Assembly: GCA_018402565.1 (NCBI GenBank)
Contig: JAGYIQ010000006.1
Location: 124,001-188,000 of the forward strand
DNA: 64,000 nucleotides
Direction of reading: 5' to 3'
From: Pirellulaceae bacterium
Lineage (GTDB): Bacteria > Planctomycetota > Planctomycetia > Pirellulales > Pirellulaceae
Below the pieces are notes generated by a model. The model did no database searches and was not told the DNA's origin. It was given only the letters and a program-made list of their open reading frames with translations. Shown here piece after piece: positions 56,679 to 64,000 of this stretch (positions are counted from its first letter, which is position 1; the number at the start of each line of letters is the position of its first letter). The translations under genes and the position numbers were made by a program.

Positions 56679-57065
56679 ATGGACGAAGCGGAAGAAACCG
56701 ATTCCAACTCCATCACCAAGAAGACCATCATCAAGATTCTCTCGCACGAGATGCAGTTGCCGCAAACGGTCGTCAAGGATTTGGTCGAGCGTTTCTTTGA
56801 TGTGATTGTCGATTGTTTGGTTGTCAAACGACGACTGGAACTGCGGAACTTTGGTGTGTTCGAAGTCAAGAAGCGGGCGGCGCGGCGGGGAAGAAATCCG
56901 AGGACAAAAGAGACCTATGACATCGCCCCACGTTATGCGGTGACATTTCGACCAGGGAAGCTGATGGAGGACCGTCTGCGTCGATTGATCGAAGAGAGCG
57001 AGACTCGACAGGAGCCCGAACCGCCAGTTTCCGAACCGCCAGTTCCCGAACCGCCGGCCACCTGA
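56679..57065 (+). CDS. HU/IHF family DNA-binding protein
   Basis: The 128-residue protein is preceded by GGAGGAG. The HU fold is recognised by TKKTIIKILSHEMQLP, the FFDVIVDCL helix, LRNFGVFEVKKRAARRGRNP (the DNA-clasping arm) and YAVTFRPGKLMEDRL. It has a short acidic N-terminal extension and a C-terminal tail of PVPEPP repeats. Planctomycetes usually carry several HU paralogues; this one may be nucleoid-associated or a regulator. Confidence 0.93.
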   Translation: MDEAEETDSNSITKKTIIKILSHEMQLPQTVVKDLVERFFDVIVDCLVVKRRLELRNFGVFEVKKRAARRGRNPRTKETYDIAPRYAVTFRPGKLMEDRLRRLIEESETRQEPEPPVSEPPVPEPPAT

Positions 57066-57287
57066 TAGCCGCTCCCGAAACGCCCGTTCCCGAAATGCTG
57101 GACGCCCTGACCGCCGGTTCCTGAACGGACCGTTCTCGAAATGCCGGCCGGCCTGACCGCCTTAGCCTTGACCGGTGTTTCACGGTCAGGACTCGCGTGT
57201 CTTTGGGAGGCGACGCTGGTCACTGCCATGGCTCCGGCTGTCTGCTGGGGCACAGCCCTGCCTATGTTTTTGATTCGGTTTGGGACC

Positions 57288-60200
57288 TCAAGACAGCAGG
57301 CCATGCCGCGAGCGTCGCTGGAACACATCGTCCAGTTCGGGCAGCAGGTTGTAGGCTCGGGCCAGGATCTTCAAGGGGTGCACGGTCGGCTTGTCGGTAT
57401 CCTGTTCCATCTGTATCCGGCAGGAACTGCACTCTGTGGTACCGGCCTGGTAAGTATCCTGGCGAATTTCACGCATGAGATCGGCGCCGATGCGTTGTGC
57501 GGTGCGGAAATTGCGTTCGAAGATCCCGAACATTCCTGCCATACCCGAGCAGCCTTTGTCGACGGGTGTCACTTGGAGTTGGGGTATCAACTGCAGCAAC
57601 GCGAGTGCCGGGTTACCGTCTACGGTGGCTCGTTGATGGCAGGGGAGGTGGTGGGCCAGATGCAGGGGTAGTTCGCGGAAGTTCGTCCGCAGTTTACCTT
57701 GCAGGTGGCGATTCCAGAGAAACTGCGAAGCTTCCTGCGTATGATCGGCTACCAACTGGGCGTCCGCATCGGCCAAGATATGCAGGTACTCGTGCTTTAG
57801 AGCCAAGGTGGCGGCGGGTTCGATGGTAATGACGGTGGCGCCCCGACGGATCGCATCGGCCAGTACACTGACGTTGCTGGAGGCGATCTTGCGGGCGGTC
57901 GCCATGGCCCCAGCTGAAATGAGGCTTAGGCCCGAGAACTTTTGGTTGGGGGGAACGTGCACGTTGAGGCCATTGTGTTCTAGGACGGCGACGACGGCTC
58001 GGCCCAACTCCGGGTCGTTCCAATTGACAAACGCATCCACGAATAGCACAACATCCGGTCGATCCTCGGCGCCCAGTTTGGTGAGTCCGCGGCGTTTGGC
58101 CCAGGTCAAGAAGGTCTTGGCGTGCACCCGTGGTAGTTTCCGCTGACTGGCCAGGCCCGTCAGGCGTCCCAAGATCCAGCGGGTCCAGTCTTGCCGCAGG
58201 AGGAAGTGGCTGAGCGTGGGCGAGAGTCGAGCCAGCGAGAAGACCCAATCCAGACGCAGCACCAATCTTTCGATCAGTCCCAAGCCATTGTTCGCGACGT
58301 ACTGGGCCCGCATCTCGTTTACCAGCTTGGGAATGTCGACGCCTGCGGGGCAATCCAGGCGGCATTGGTGGCAGTTGAAGCACGTGTCTGCCACCGACTT
58401 CATTTCCGCGGTCGATAAACTGGTTGGTGGCAGTTGACCGGTCGCAACCGCTCGGAGCAAGTTGGCCTTGGCCCGCGGGGAGGCCGCCTCGTCGCGCGTC
58501 GCGCGGAACATGGGGCACATCCGTTCGACTTGTCCGTGTGTCCGGCATTGACCGCAGCCGTTGCAGTTGCGTGCGGCGCGTGCCAGGGACTCGGCATCCC
58601 ACTGCAGTTCCGGTTCCCAGAGAGTCAGCGGAGGCAGCTGCGAGGCAGTTCGGTCACGGTCCGTCGGTGACTCAGTGGCGGTTGGCTCAGGGCTCGCGTC
58701 TTCGGCCCTGTTGGAGTTCGCTGTGTTGGAGTTCGCCGTGTTGGAGTTCGCCGTGTTGGAGTTCGCTGTGTTGGAGTTCGCTGTGTTGGAGGTCGCCGTG
58801 TTGGAGGTCGCCGTGTTGGGCGGCAAGATCGAGAGCGAGTGGCCATGGGTGCCTGGCATCACGGCTCGGACTTGGTAGTCGTAGGTCTCGAACCCGCTCC
58901 GCACAATTTTGCCGGGATTGAGAATGAAGTTCGGGTCAAAAATGCGCTTGATTTCGGCGTGGGCTGGGTACAGCACGCCGGCTTGTCGGCGGAAAAACGG
59001 TGTCCGGGCCAAGCCCAATCCACCGTGCGTTCCCACGGCCCCACCGCAACGCCAGACCTCTTCGTAGAGGGATTCGGCCAGGAGCCGCAACCGATCCATG
59101 TCCGACGGGTTGGCCAAATCGATGAACGGCCGCAGTTGCAAACGACCCAACGAGGCTTGGGCGTAGATGCAGGCTGTCAATCGCTGTTGGTTCAACAGTT
59201 CCTGAGCGACGACCAGAAACCGATCCAAGCAATCGACGGGCACCAAGATGTCGTCCAAATAGGGGACTGCCCGGGTGGTGCCGCGGAGTCGATACAACGT
59301 GGGGATAATGCGTCGGACCATCCGCCAACACAAGTCGCGTTGTTTTCGATCCACCGTGACGTAGTGTGGCACGCTTTGCTTGAGGCAGCCGTCGGAGACA
59401 ACGAGAATGTCACTGAGCGTGTCCAGCAGTCGGGTTTCGCTGTCGCTCTGGGCCTCGACCAACAACATGGCCTCGGCCCCGATCGGGATCAACTCGGCAT
59501 ACCGAGCGTCGGCCTCGCGGGCCAGCGACAACAGGCGTCGGTCGACCAGATCACAGGCTCGGATGGGCAGGTCGCGCAGGCGAGCACTGACGAGGGCTGC
59601 GTCGGTGATTCGCGAGAAGAACAGCAGCACGATGCCGCGATGGTTGGGAATGGGCGAGGTCCGCAGCGTGATTTCGGTCATCAGCGCCAGCGTCCCTTCG
59701 CTGCCGACCAGCAGTGGCAGTAGATCGACCTCGCCGTGCAGATCGATCTCTGACAATCGGTAACCGGCCGGCCGGACGCGGAAGGGCTCGGACAACAAAA
59801 ACGGCTCGATGCGTTGTCGGCAACTGACGACCTGGCTCTGGAGCACCAGCTTGGCGGCTCGGCTATCGGCGATCGATTCGCTGGCGGTTTGCCCCAGGTG
59901 AATGGTCGTGCTGTCGGCTAGGACAACCCTGGCCCCCAGCAATTGTTGGCCCAGGCTGCCGTGATCGTGCCACCGCGAACCGCAGGCGTCCCGCGCGATA
60001 CCGCCGCCGACGGTCCCGTAGCTCCGATTGGCCGGATCGGACCCCACGGTCCGACCAAACTTCAGCAGCTCGTCGTTCAAGGTGGACAAGATCACGCCCG
60101 GCTGGACGGTCACCGTGTCACGGCCGACCGCGACCACTTGGTTCATGAGGGTCGAGAAGTCCATGATCAGGCCGCTGCCCAGCGATTCGCCGGCGAGGCC

Positions 60201-60425
60201 TGACCCAGCACCTCGAGCGGTGACGGGCAGTTGGTGTTCCCGAGCGTATTGGACCACGGCCGCCACGTCTTCATGGGAGGCCGGACGCACCACCCCCAGA
60301 GGCCGTACCTCGAAGATACTAGCGTCCGTCGCGTATTGTTGGACGGTAACATCATCGCACAGGACTTGGCCCGCGATCAAGCCGCGCAAGTCCTCTTGAA
60401 TGCGATGTTGTTGAGGGTCCATCAA
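57288..60425 (-). CDS. FAD-linked oxidase / 4Fe-4S / Cys-rich fusion dehydrogenase (YdiJ-like)
   Basis: The 1045-residue protein fuses three modules. The first is a FAD-binding type 4 domain (PASHEDVAAVVQYAREHQLP, ARGAGSGLAGESLG) with FAD-oxidase C-terminal domain to about residue 540. The second is a Fe-S region with CNGCGQCRTHGQVERMCP and CFNCHQCRLDCPAGVDIP. The third is a Cys-rich CCG-type domain at the end (HHLPCHQRATVDG, GCSGMAGMFG, ECSSCRIQME). This is the layout of YdiJ/D-2-hydroxyacid dehydrogenases, which oxidise a 2-hydroxy acid and pass electrons on. A linker of NTATS/NTANS pentapeptide repeats (58700-58820) between FAD and Fe-S parts is unusual. Confidence 0.9.
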   Translation of the reverse strand: MMDPQQHRIQEDLRGLIAGQVLCDDVTVQQYATDASIFEVRPLGVVRPASHEDVAAVVQYAREHQLPVTARGAGSGLAGESLGSGLIMDFSTLMNQVVAVGRDTVTVQPGVILSTLNDELLKFGRTVGSDPANRSYGTVGGGIARDACGSRWHDHGSLGQQLLGARVVLADSTTIHLGQTASESIADSRAAKLVLQSQVVSCRQRIEPFLLSEPFRVRPAGYRLSEIDLHGEVDLLPLLVGSEGTLALMTEITLRTSPIPNHRGIVLLFFSRITDAALVSARLRDLPIRACDLVDRRLLSLAREADARYAELIPIGAEAMLLVEAQSDSETRLLDTLSDILVVSDGCLKQSVPHYVTVDRKQRDLCWRMVRRIIPTLYRLRGTTRAVPYLDDILVPVDCLDRFLVVAQELLNQQRLTACIYAQASLGRLQLRPFIDLANPSDMDRLRLLAESLYEEVWRCGGAVGTHGGLGLARTPFFRRQAGVLYPAHAEIKRIFDPNFILNPGKIVRSGFETYDYQVRAVMPGTHGHSLSILPPNTATSNTATSNTANSNTANSNTANSNTANSNTANSNRAEDASPEPTATESPTDRDRTASQLPPLTLWEPELQWDAESLARAARNCNGCGQCRTHGQVERMCPMFRATRDEAASPRAKANLLRAVATGQLPPTSLSTAEMKSVADTCFNCHQCRLDCPAGVDIPKLVNEMRAQYVANNGLGLIERLVLRLDWVFSLARLSPTLSHFLLRQDWTRWILGRLTGLASQRKLPRVHAKTFLTWAKRRGLTKLGAEDRPDVVLFVDAFVNWNDPELGRAVVAVLEHNGLNVHVPPNQKFSGLSLISAGAMATARKIASSNVSVLADAIRRGATVITIEPAATLALKHEYLHILADADAQLVADHTQEASQFLWNRHLQGKLRTNFRELPLHLAHHLPCHQRATVDGNPALALLQLIPQLQVTPVDKGCSGMAGMFGIFERNFRTAQRIGADLMREIRQDTYQAGTTECSSCRIQMEQDTDKPTVHPLKILARAYNLLPELDDVFQRRSRHGLLS

Positions 60426-60859
60426 TGGTATCCAGCGATTGTCGAGGGACGCGGACGCGGTGGAATCCAGACCGTACGCCGGCCGGGTCGGTCCGGACCA
60501 TGGGTGGGTGCCAAGCCCGAACGAAGACCTGTCTGCCCGGCCAAATCGGCCGACCGGCGATCACCCGTCCGGCGGTCACGGCCGAACCTAGCAGATTGTG
60601 CCCCAATTGCCCAGTCGCGAAAAGCGGACCACAGCCGCTCCCGGTCCCGCTTGGCTGGAAAACGTGCCGAGAGGAGTACAGGTTGATAGAAAAGGGTCGC
60701 TCGATACTAAAAGCAATGGCCAGCAGCGACGGCATCCGTGGCGTTTAGTGGCTGGTTCTGCGGTGCTAACGTAGGCAAACGCCGTGAATCGAGTACACTA
60801 GGACGTGGTTTGATGCGGCTGGGCGAGGCTCGGTCTTTGGCAGTAAAGTGAAGGCGAGT
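60426..60859. other. Divergent spacer between oxidase and kinase genes
   Basis: The 434 bp contain no supported gene. It must hold the promoters of both flanking genes; no clear -35/-10 pair is picked out. Confidence 0.4.
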
Positions 60860-61759
60860 ATGGGTTTATTCGACAGGTGGTTTTCGAAAGGCGACAGTAA
60901 AACGCCCGCGGGAGCGGCTCGGCGACGCTTGGATGTCTCATCCAAGTACGAACTGGACCGGCATTCGTTTTCCGGCACGATGAGCAAGTTTCGCGTGGCG
61001 AAAGAGATTCGCACCGGCGAGCTATTCGGCATCAAGATTTTGGACAACGAGAAGCGGAACTACTTCGAGCAACGCTTCAAGGGATTGAACAAGCCGGAAG
61101 AGGGGGCGATCGCGATGCAGATGGTTCACCCTTGTATCGTCAAGACCTTCGAATACGGTACGACGACCAAGAACGAACACTACATCTTGATGGAATACAT
61201 CTGCGGCCCAGGCTTGAATACGCTGATCAACGACCGCAACCCGGGGCTGATTCCCCACCGCCTGTCACTGTTGAACCAAATGGTTCAATCGATCGATGCT
61301 GTGCATGACAAAGGGTTCATTCATCGCGACATCTGCCCGCGGAACTTTATCGTGTACGACGACTTCAAGCAATTGAAACTGATTGACTTTGGCTTGAGCG
61401 TTCCCGACCAACCGGAATTTCGTGTGCCGGGCAATCGCACCGGGACTCCTCAGTACATGGCACCGGAGGTGGTGCGCCGGCGGTCGACCGACAAGCGATT
61501 GGATGTCTTCTCGCTGGGTGTCACGATGTACAAGTTGTTGACCTTTGAGCACCCTTGGGAGGCCACGGACACGACCGGCTTAGCGGCTCTCAGTCACGAT
61601 CAACGACCGGCGACCGACATCCTGAACCACCGTCCCGAGCTCAACCCATTGTTGGCGCGAATTGTCATGAAGTGTCTTGAGGCTCAGCCGGAAAAGCGGA
61701 CCAAGGACACCAAGGCGATTTTGCGGGCTCTGACAGAAGTCAAAACAGAAGTGGCGTGA
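60860..61759 (+). CDS. Ser/Thr protein kinase
   Basis: The 299-residue soluble kinase is read from ATG 60860 (GAAGGCGAG upstream). The catalytic elements are intact: ATP lysine in LFGIKILDN, HRDICPRNF catalytic loop, DFGLS metal site, GTPQYMAPEVV and a C-lobe DVFSLGVTMYKLLTFEHPWE. The glycine-rich loop is poorly conserved (SGTMSKFRVAKEI). No extra domain or membrane segment is present, unlike most planctomycete kinases. It ends ten bases before the rhomboid gene, so the two are probably co-transcribed; a functional tie is not known. Confidence 0.9.
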   Translation: MGLFDRWFSKGDSKTPAGAARRRLDVSSKYELDRHSFSGTMSKFRVAKEIRTGELFGIKILDNEKRNYFEQRFKGLNKPEEGAIAMQMVHPCIVKTFEYGTTTKNEHYILMEYICGPGLNTLINDRNPGLIPHRLSLLNQMVQSIDAVHDKGFIHRDICPRNFIVYDDFKQLKLIDFGLSVPDQPEFRVPGNRTGTPQYMAPEVVRRRSTDKRLDVFSLGVTMYKLLTFEHPWEATDTTGLAALSHDQRPATDILNHRPELNPLLARIVMKCLEAQPEKRTKDTKAILRALTEVKTEVA

Positions 61760-61769
61760 AAGCGACGGC

Positions 61770-62738
61770 ATGAGAAAACTTGGTAGTTACCCCACCGACC
61801 AAGCGGAGCGTTTCGTCGATTTTCTAGTCGCACACGAAATGCCCGCGCAGATCTCGCCGGCCAAGGACGGTGGTTTCGACTTGTGGATCGTGGAGGAGGA
61901 TCACCTGCCGCGAGCTCGGGAGGAGTTCGCAGCGTTTGTCGCAGCCCCCGATGACCCGAAATATCGTCAGGTGGCGGCGAAGGCGGAACAGGTTCGTCGA
62001 CAACAACTGGATCGCGTGCGTCAGTATCGCAAGAACGTGCAGAAAGTTCATGCCTTGCGCCAACGCCGCCTACCTCCCGTCTGTATGGTGTTCCTCTTTC
62101 TATGCATTGCAGTGTTTGCTCTGACCGGTTTCTCCTTCGATCCACGCTCGTCCGTCGTGCAGGCGCTGTCGTTTATGGCCGCCCCCATCACGGAGGACAT
62201 CATTGGGCTATCCGATCTTCAGCGAGCCAGTTACAACCTCCAACGCGGTGAGATTTGGCGGGCGGTCACCCCGGCCCTGATGCATGGCGATTTTATTCAC
62301 ATCATATTTAATATGTTTTGGCTGATCTTGCTCGGGACGCGTATCGAGCGAAGGGAGGGCTCGGCCTTGATGTTGACCTTGGTGTTGCTGGCGGCCGTTA
62401 TCCCGAATCTGCTGCAAGGTCTGATGCCTTTCAATTTGGATGGCTCGGCCCCGAAGCCGGTGGGCGATATGTGGCTGTCTCGGTTCTGTGGTTTCTCAGG
62501 CGTGGCCTATGCCCTGTTTGGCTTCGTCTGGATGCGCGGCGCATGGAAGGGTGTGCCCGAGTATATCTTGCCCACAACGACCGTGGTGTTGCTGATGGCT
62601 TGGCTGATGCTAGGAGTCATGGGGTTAGATTACGATATCCTGAGGATTGAAATGGCCAACTGGGCACACGGCGGTGGACTGTTTGTCGGACTTTGGCTGG
62701 GCTCGCTCGAGGTGGGACGTTCCGCCAAACGCCGGTAG
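61770..62738 (+). CDS. Rhomboid family intramembrane serine protease
   Basis: The 322-residue protein has a soluble N-terminal domain (SYPTDQAERFVDFLVAHEMP) like the GlpG N-domain, then at least six membrane segments. The catalytic Ser is in GFSGVAYALFG (about residue 241) and the catalytic His in WAHGGGLFVG (about residue 298). The conserved HGDFIHIIFNMFWLILLG of the second segment is present. It cleaves membrane-spanning substrates within the bilayer. Confidence 0.93.
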   Translation: MRKLGSYPTDQAERFVDFLVAHEMPAQISPAKDGGFDLWIVEEDHLPRAREEFAAFVAAPDDPKYRQVAAKAEQVRRQQLDRVRQYRKNVQKVHALRQRRLPPVCMVFLFLCIAVFALTGFSFDPRSSVVQALSFMAAPITEDIIGLSDLQRASYNLQRGEIWRAVTPALMHGDFIHIIFNMFWLILLGTRIERREGSALMLTLVLLAAVIPNLLQGLMPFNLDGSAPKPVGDMWLSRFCGFSGVAYALFGFVWMRGAWKGVPEYILPTTTVVLLMAWLMLGVMGLDYDILRIEMANWAHGGGLFVGLWLGSLEVGRSAKRR

Positions 62739-62768
62739 CGCTGGGTAGCCAGTCGTCCTCGGAACCAC

Positions 62769-62816
62769 AAGTTTAATCCCAGCCATCGGGCTGCTTAATC
62801 CCAGCCATCGGGCTGC
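62769..62816. repeat. Short duplicated spacer
   Basis: TTAATCCCAGCCATCGGGCTGC is present twice in a row just before the aroB ribosome-binding site. CAGCC/GGCTG could form a small hairpin in each. Confidence 0.85.
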
Positions 62817-62829
62817 AAGGAGCGACACG

Positions 62830-63912
62830 TTGAGTTACCACTTGGATGTGACAACGGATCAGGCCACCTACCCAATCTTGATTGGGGCGGGGCAATGGTC
62901 GGACTTGGCCGATACGGTTCAGGCTTGTTTTAAACCGACCAAGGTCGTGTTGGCTGCCGACCATACCGTTGCCGAGCTGTATGGTGCCGCAGTCCGACTT
63001 GCCCTGGAGTCGATCGGCTGCCCGGTGAGTCTGTTGGTCTGTCCCCCGGGCGAATCATCCAAGTCCACCGACGTGGCCACCGATTGGTGGCAGGCTTTGT
63101 CGGCCATGGCCGTCGATCGTCATGCGGTACTGGTGGCTTTGGGCGGCGGTGTGGTCGGTGATTTGGCTGGCTTTGTCGCCGCGACCTACCTCCGCGGGCT
63201 GCCGTTGGTCCAAGTTCCCACCACACTGTTGGCCCAGGTCGACAGTTCCGTCGGCGGTAAGGTGGCCGTCAATTTGCCGGCTGGAAAAAATTTGGTCGGC
63301 TGTTTTTGGCAGCCGAAGCTGGTGTGGATCGATCCGGCGGTTTTATTGACGCTGAGCTCCCGCGAGTTTTCTGCCGGCATGGCCGAGGTGATCAAATACG
63401 CGGTGTTGCGCGACGACGGCTTGATGGAACGGTTGGAGACTAGCTCCGACGAGGTGCTCTCACGAGATCCCGACACGCTGGGCCCCTTGGTGCACCGCTG
63501 TTGTCAGATCAAGGCGGATGTCGTGCACCAGGATCCGCGAGAGACAAATGGCGTCCGCGCAACGCTGAACTTTGGACACACCGTGGGCCACGCCATCGAG
63601 AAGCTGACCGGTTACGACACCGTCTTGCATGGAGAAGCCGTGTCGATGGGGATGGTCGCCGAAGCACGACTGGCTGAACGGATTGGCTGGACGGAAGCTG
63701 GCTTGGCCGATCGTCTGGAACGGGTCGCGCGGCTCTATGATCTGCCGACGGAGTTGCCACAATTCTCCTGGGAACAATGGCAGTCCGCGATGCTGCGTGA
63801 CAAGAAGAATATCGCCGATCGTATCGCTTTCGCCCTGCCCCGACGACTCGGTTGTGTGGAACTCACGGCCGACGTGCCGATCGAGGCGATCCACTCGATA
63901 GTGAGGTGTTGA
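62830..63912 (+). CDS. aroB: 3-dehydroquinate synthase
   Basis: The 360-residue enzyme of the shikimate pathway turns DAHP into 3-dehydroquinate using NAD and a metal ion. Family landmarks: PPGESSKSTDVATDWW, ALGGGVVGDLAGFVAATYLR, QVPTTLLAQVDSSVGGK, GKNLVGCFWQPK and the metal-binding Glu and His in MAEVIKYAV and NFGHTVGHAIEK, plus HGEAVSMGM. It starts at TTG 62830 with AAGGAG seven bases upstream. The following ABC gene begins three bases after the stop. Confidence 0.96.
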   Translation: MSYHLDVTTDQATYPILIGAGQWSDLADTVQACFKPTKVVLAADHTVAELYGAAVRLALESIGCPVSLLVCPPGESSKSTDVATDWWQALSAMAVDRHAVLVALGGGVVGDLAGFVAATYLRGLPLVQVPTTLLAQVDSSVGGKVAVNLPAGKNLVGCFWQPKLVWIDPAVLLTLSSREFSAGMAEVIKYAVLRDDGLMERLETSSDEVLSRDPDTLGPLVHRCCQIKADVVHQDPRETNGVRATLNFGHTVGHAIEKLTGYDTVLHGEAVSMGMVAEARLAERIGWTEAGLADRLERVARLYDLPTELPQFSWEQWQSAMLRDKKNIADRIAFALPRRLGCVELTADVPIEAIHSIVRC

Positions 63913-63915
63913 TCG

Positions 63916-64000
63916 ATGATTGATTCTCAGTCCCCGTCGGCCCCGCGGCTCTCGGTTCGTCAACTGCACAAGTCCTTCCCCGGTGTGCGAGCCCTCTCAG
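63916..64000 (+). CDS. Sugar-type ABC transporter ATP-binding protein, 3' end outside window
   Basis: Only 28 codons are visible. LSVRQLHKSFPGVRAL matches the opening of RbsA/MglA-type ATPases, where KSFPGV-AL precedes the Walker A motif. GAGG lies nine bases before ATG 63916. Co-transcription with aroB is likely. Confidence 0.65.
   Translation, partial: MIDSQSPSAPRLSVRQLHKSFPGVRALS

Overview
The window reads as the chromosome of a planctomycete, probably of the Pirellulales type. The lineage markers are a DUF1549/DUF1553 cytochrome-like protein next to a DUF1501 protein and a pre-peptidase-domain protein, a DUF1580 helix-turn-helix protein, a DUF1080 secreted protein, several Ser/Thr kinases, and long spacers filled with tandem repeats. 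No organism name can be read from the sequence.

Region 1 (1-13.7 kb) is accessory. Two related proteins combine a Ser/Thr kinase and zinc ribbon (seen only in the second), a coiled coil and a C-terminal SUMF1/FGE-sulfatase domain. They flank an AbiGi-like protein, an SPFH/coiled-coil/GYF_2 protein and an FHA protein. The second kinase gene is broken by three single-base losses in or beside G runs. The C-terminal 26 codons of the two SUMF1 domains differ in the way variable regions of diversity-generating retroelements do. A 2.7-kb array of about seven 354-bp repeats and three 97-bp repeats follow.

Region 2 (13.75-24.82 kb) is an 11.07-kb integrated element at the 3' end of a tRNA-Ala(GGC) gene, bounded by a 45-bp direct repeat. 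It carries a tyrosine integrase, a DUF1580 protein, a DnaB-like ATPase coupled to a winged-helix protein with 22-bp-spaced iterons, a tape-measure-like protein, two paralogous proteins of unknown family, a ParB-like remnant and three palindromes with a shared core. No capsid, portal or terminase gene is visible. CTCGAG appears strongly over-represented in it.

Region 3 (25-64 kb) is mostly core. In order it holds an adenylate-kinase-like protein, a methyltransferase, a secreted metallophosphoesterase, a BshB1-like deacetylase, a repeat-filled spacer, an FPGQ-repeat secreted protein (minus strand) and the DUF1549-DUF1501-PPC operon. Next come a hypothetical gene, carB (minus), hpt, a THUMP-like methyltransferase, a DUF1080 protein, and a GNAT plus lipid A acyltransferase pair (minus). 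After these are an FKBP isomerase, two membrane-associated proteins, a PAS/GAF/degenerate-receiver protein, a membrane metallophosphoesterase, an M20 peptidase, a YkgJ-like protein and an HU/IHF protein. The window ends with a giant FAD/Fe-S oxidase (minus), a Ser/Thr kinase with a rhomboid protease, aroB, and the first codons of a sugar-type ABC ATPase.

Family assignments are recognition from memory of motifs and domain order; no database search was run.
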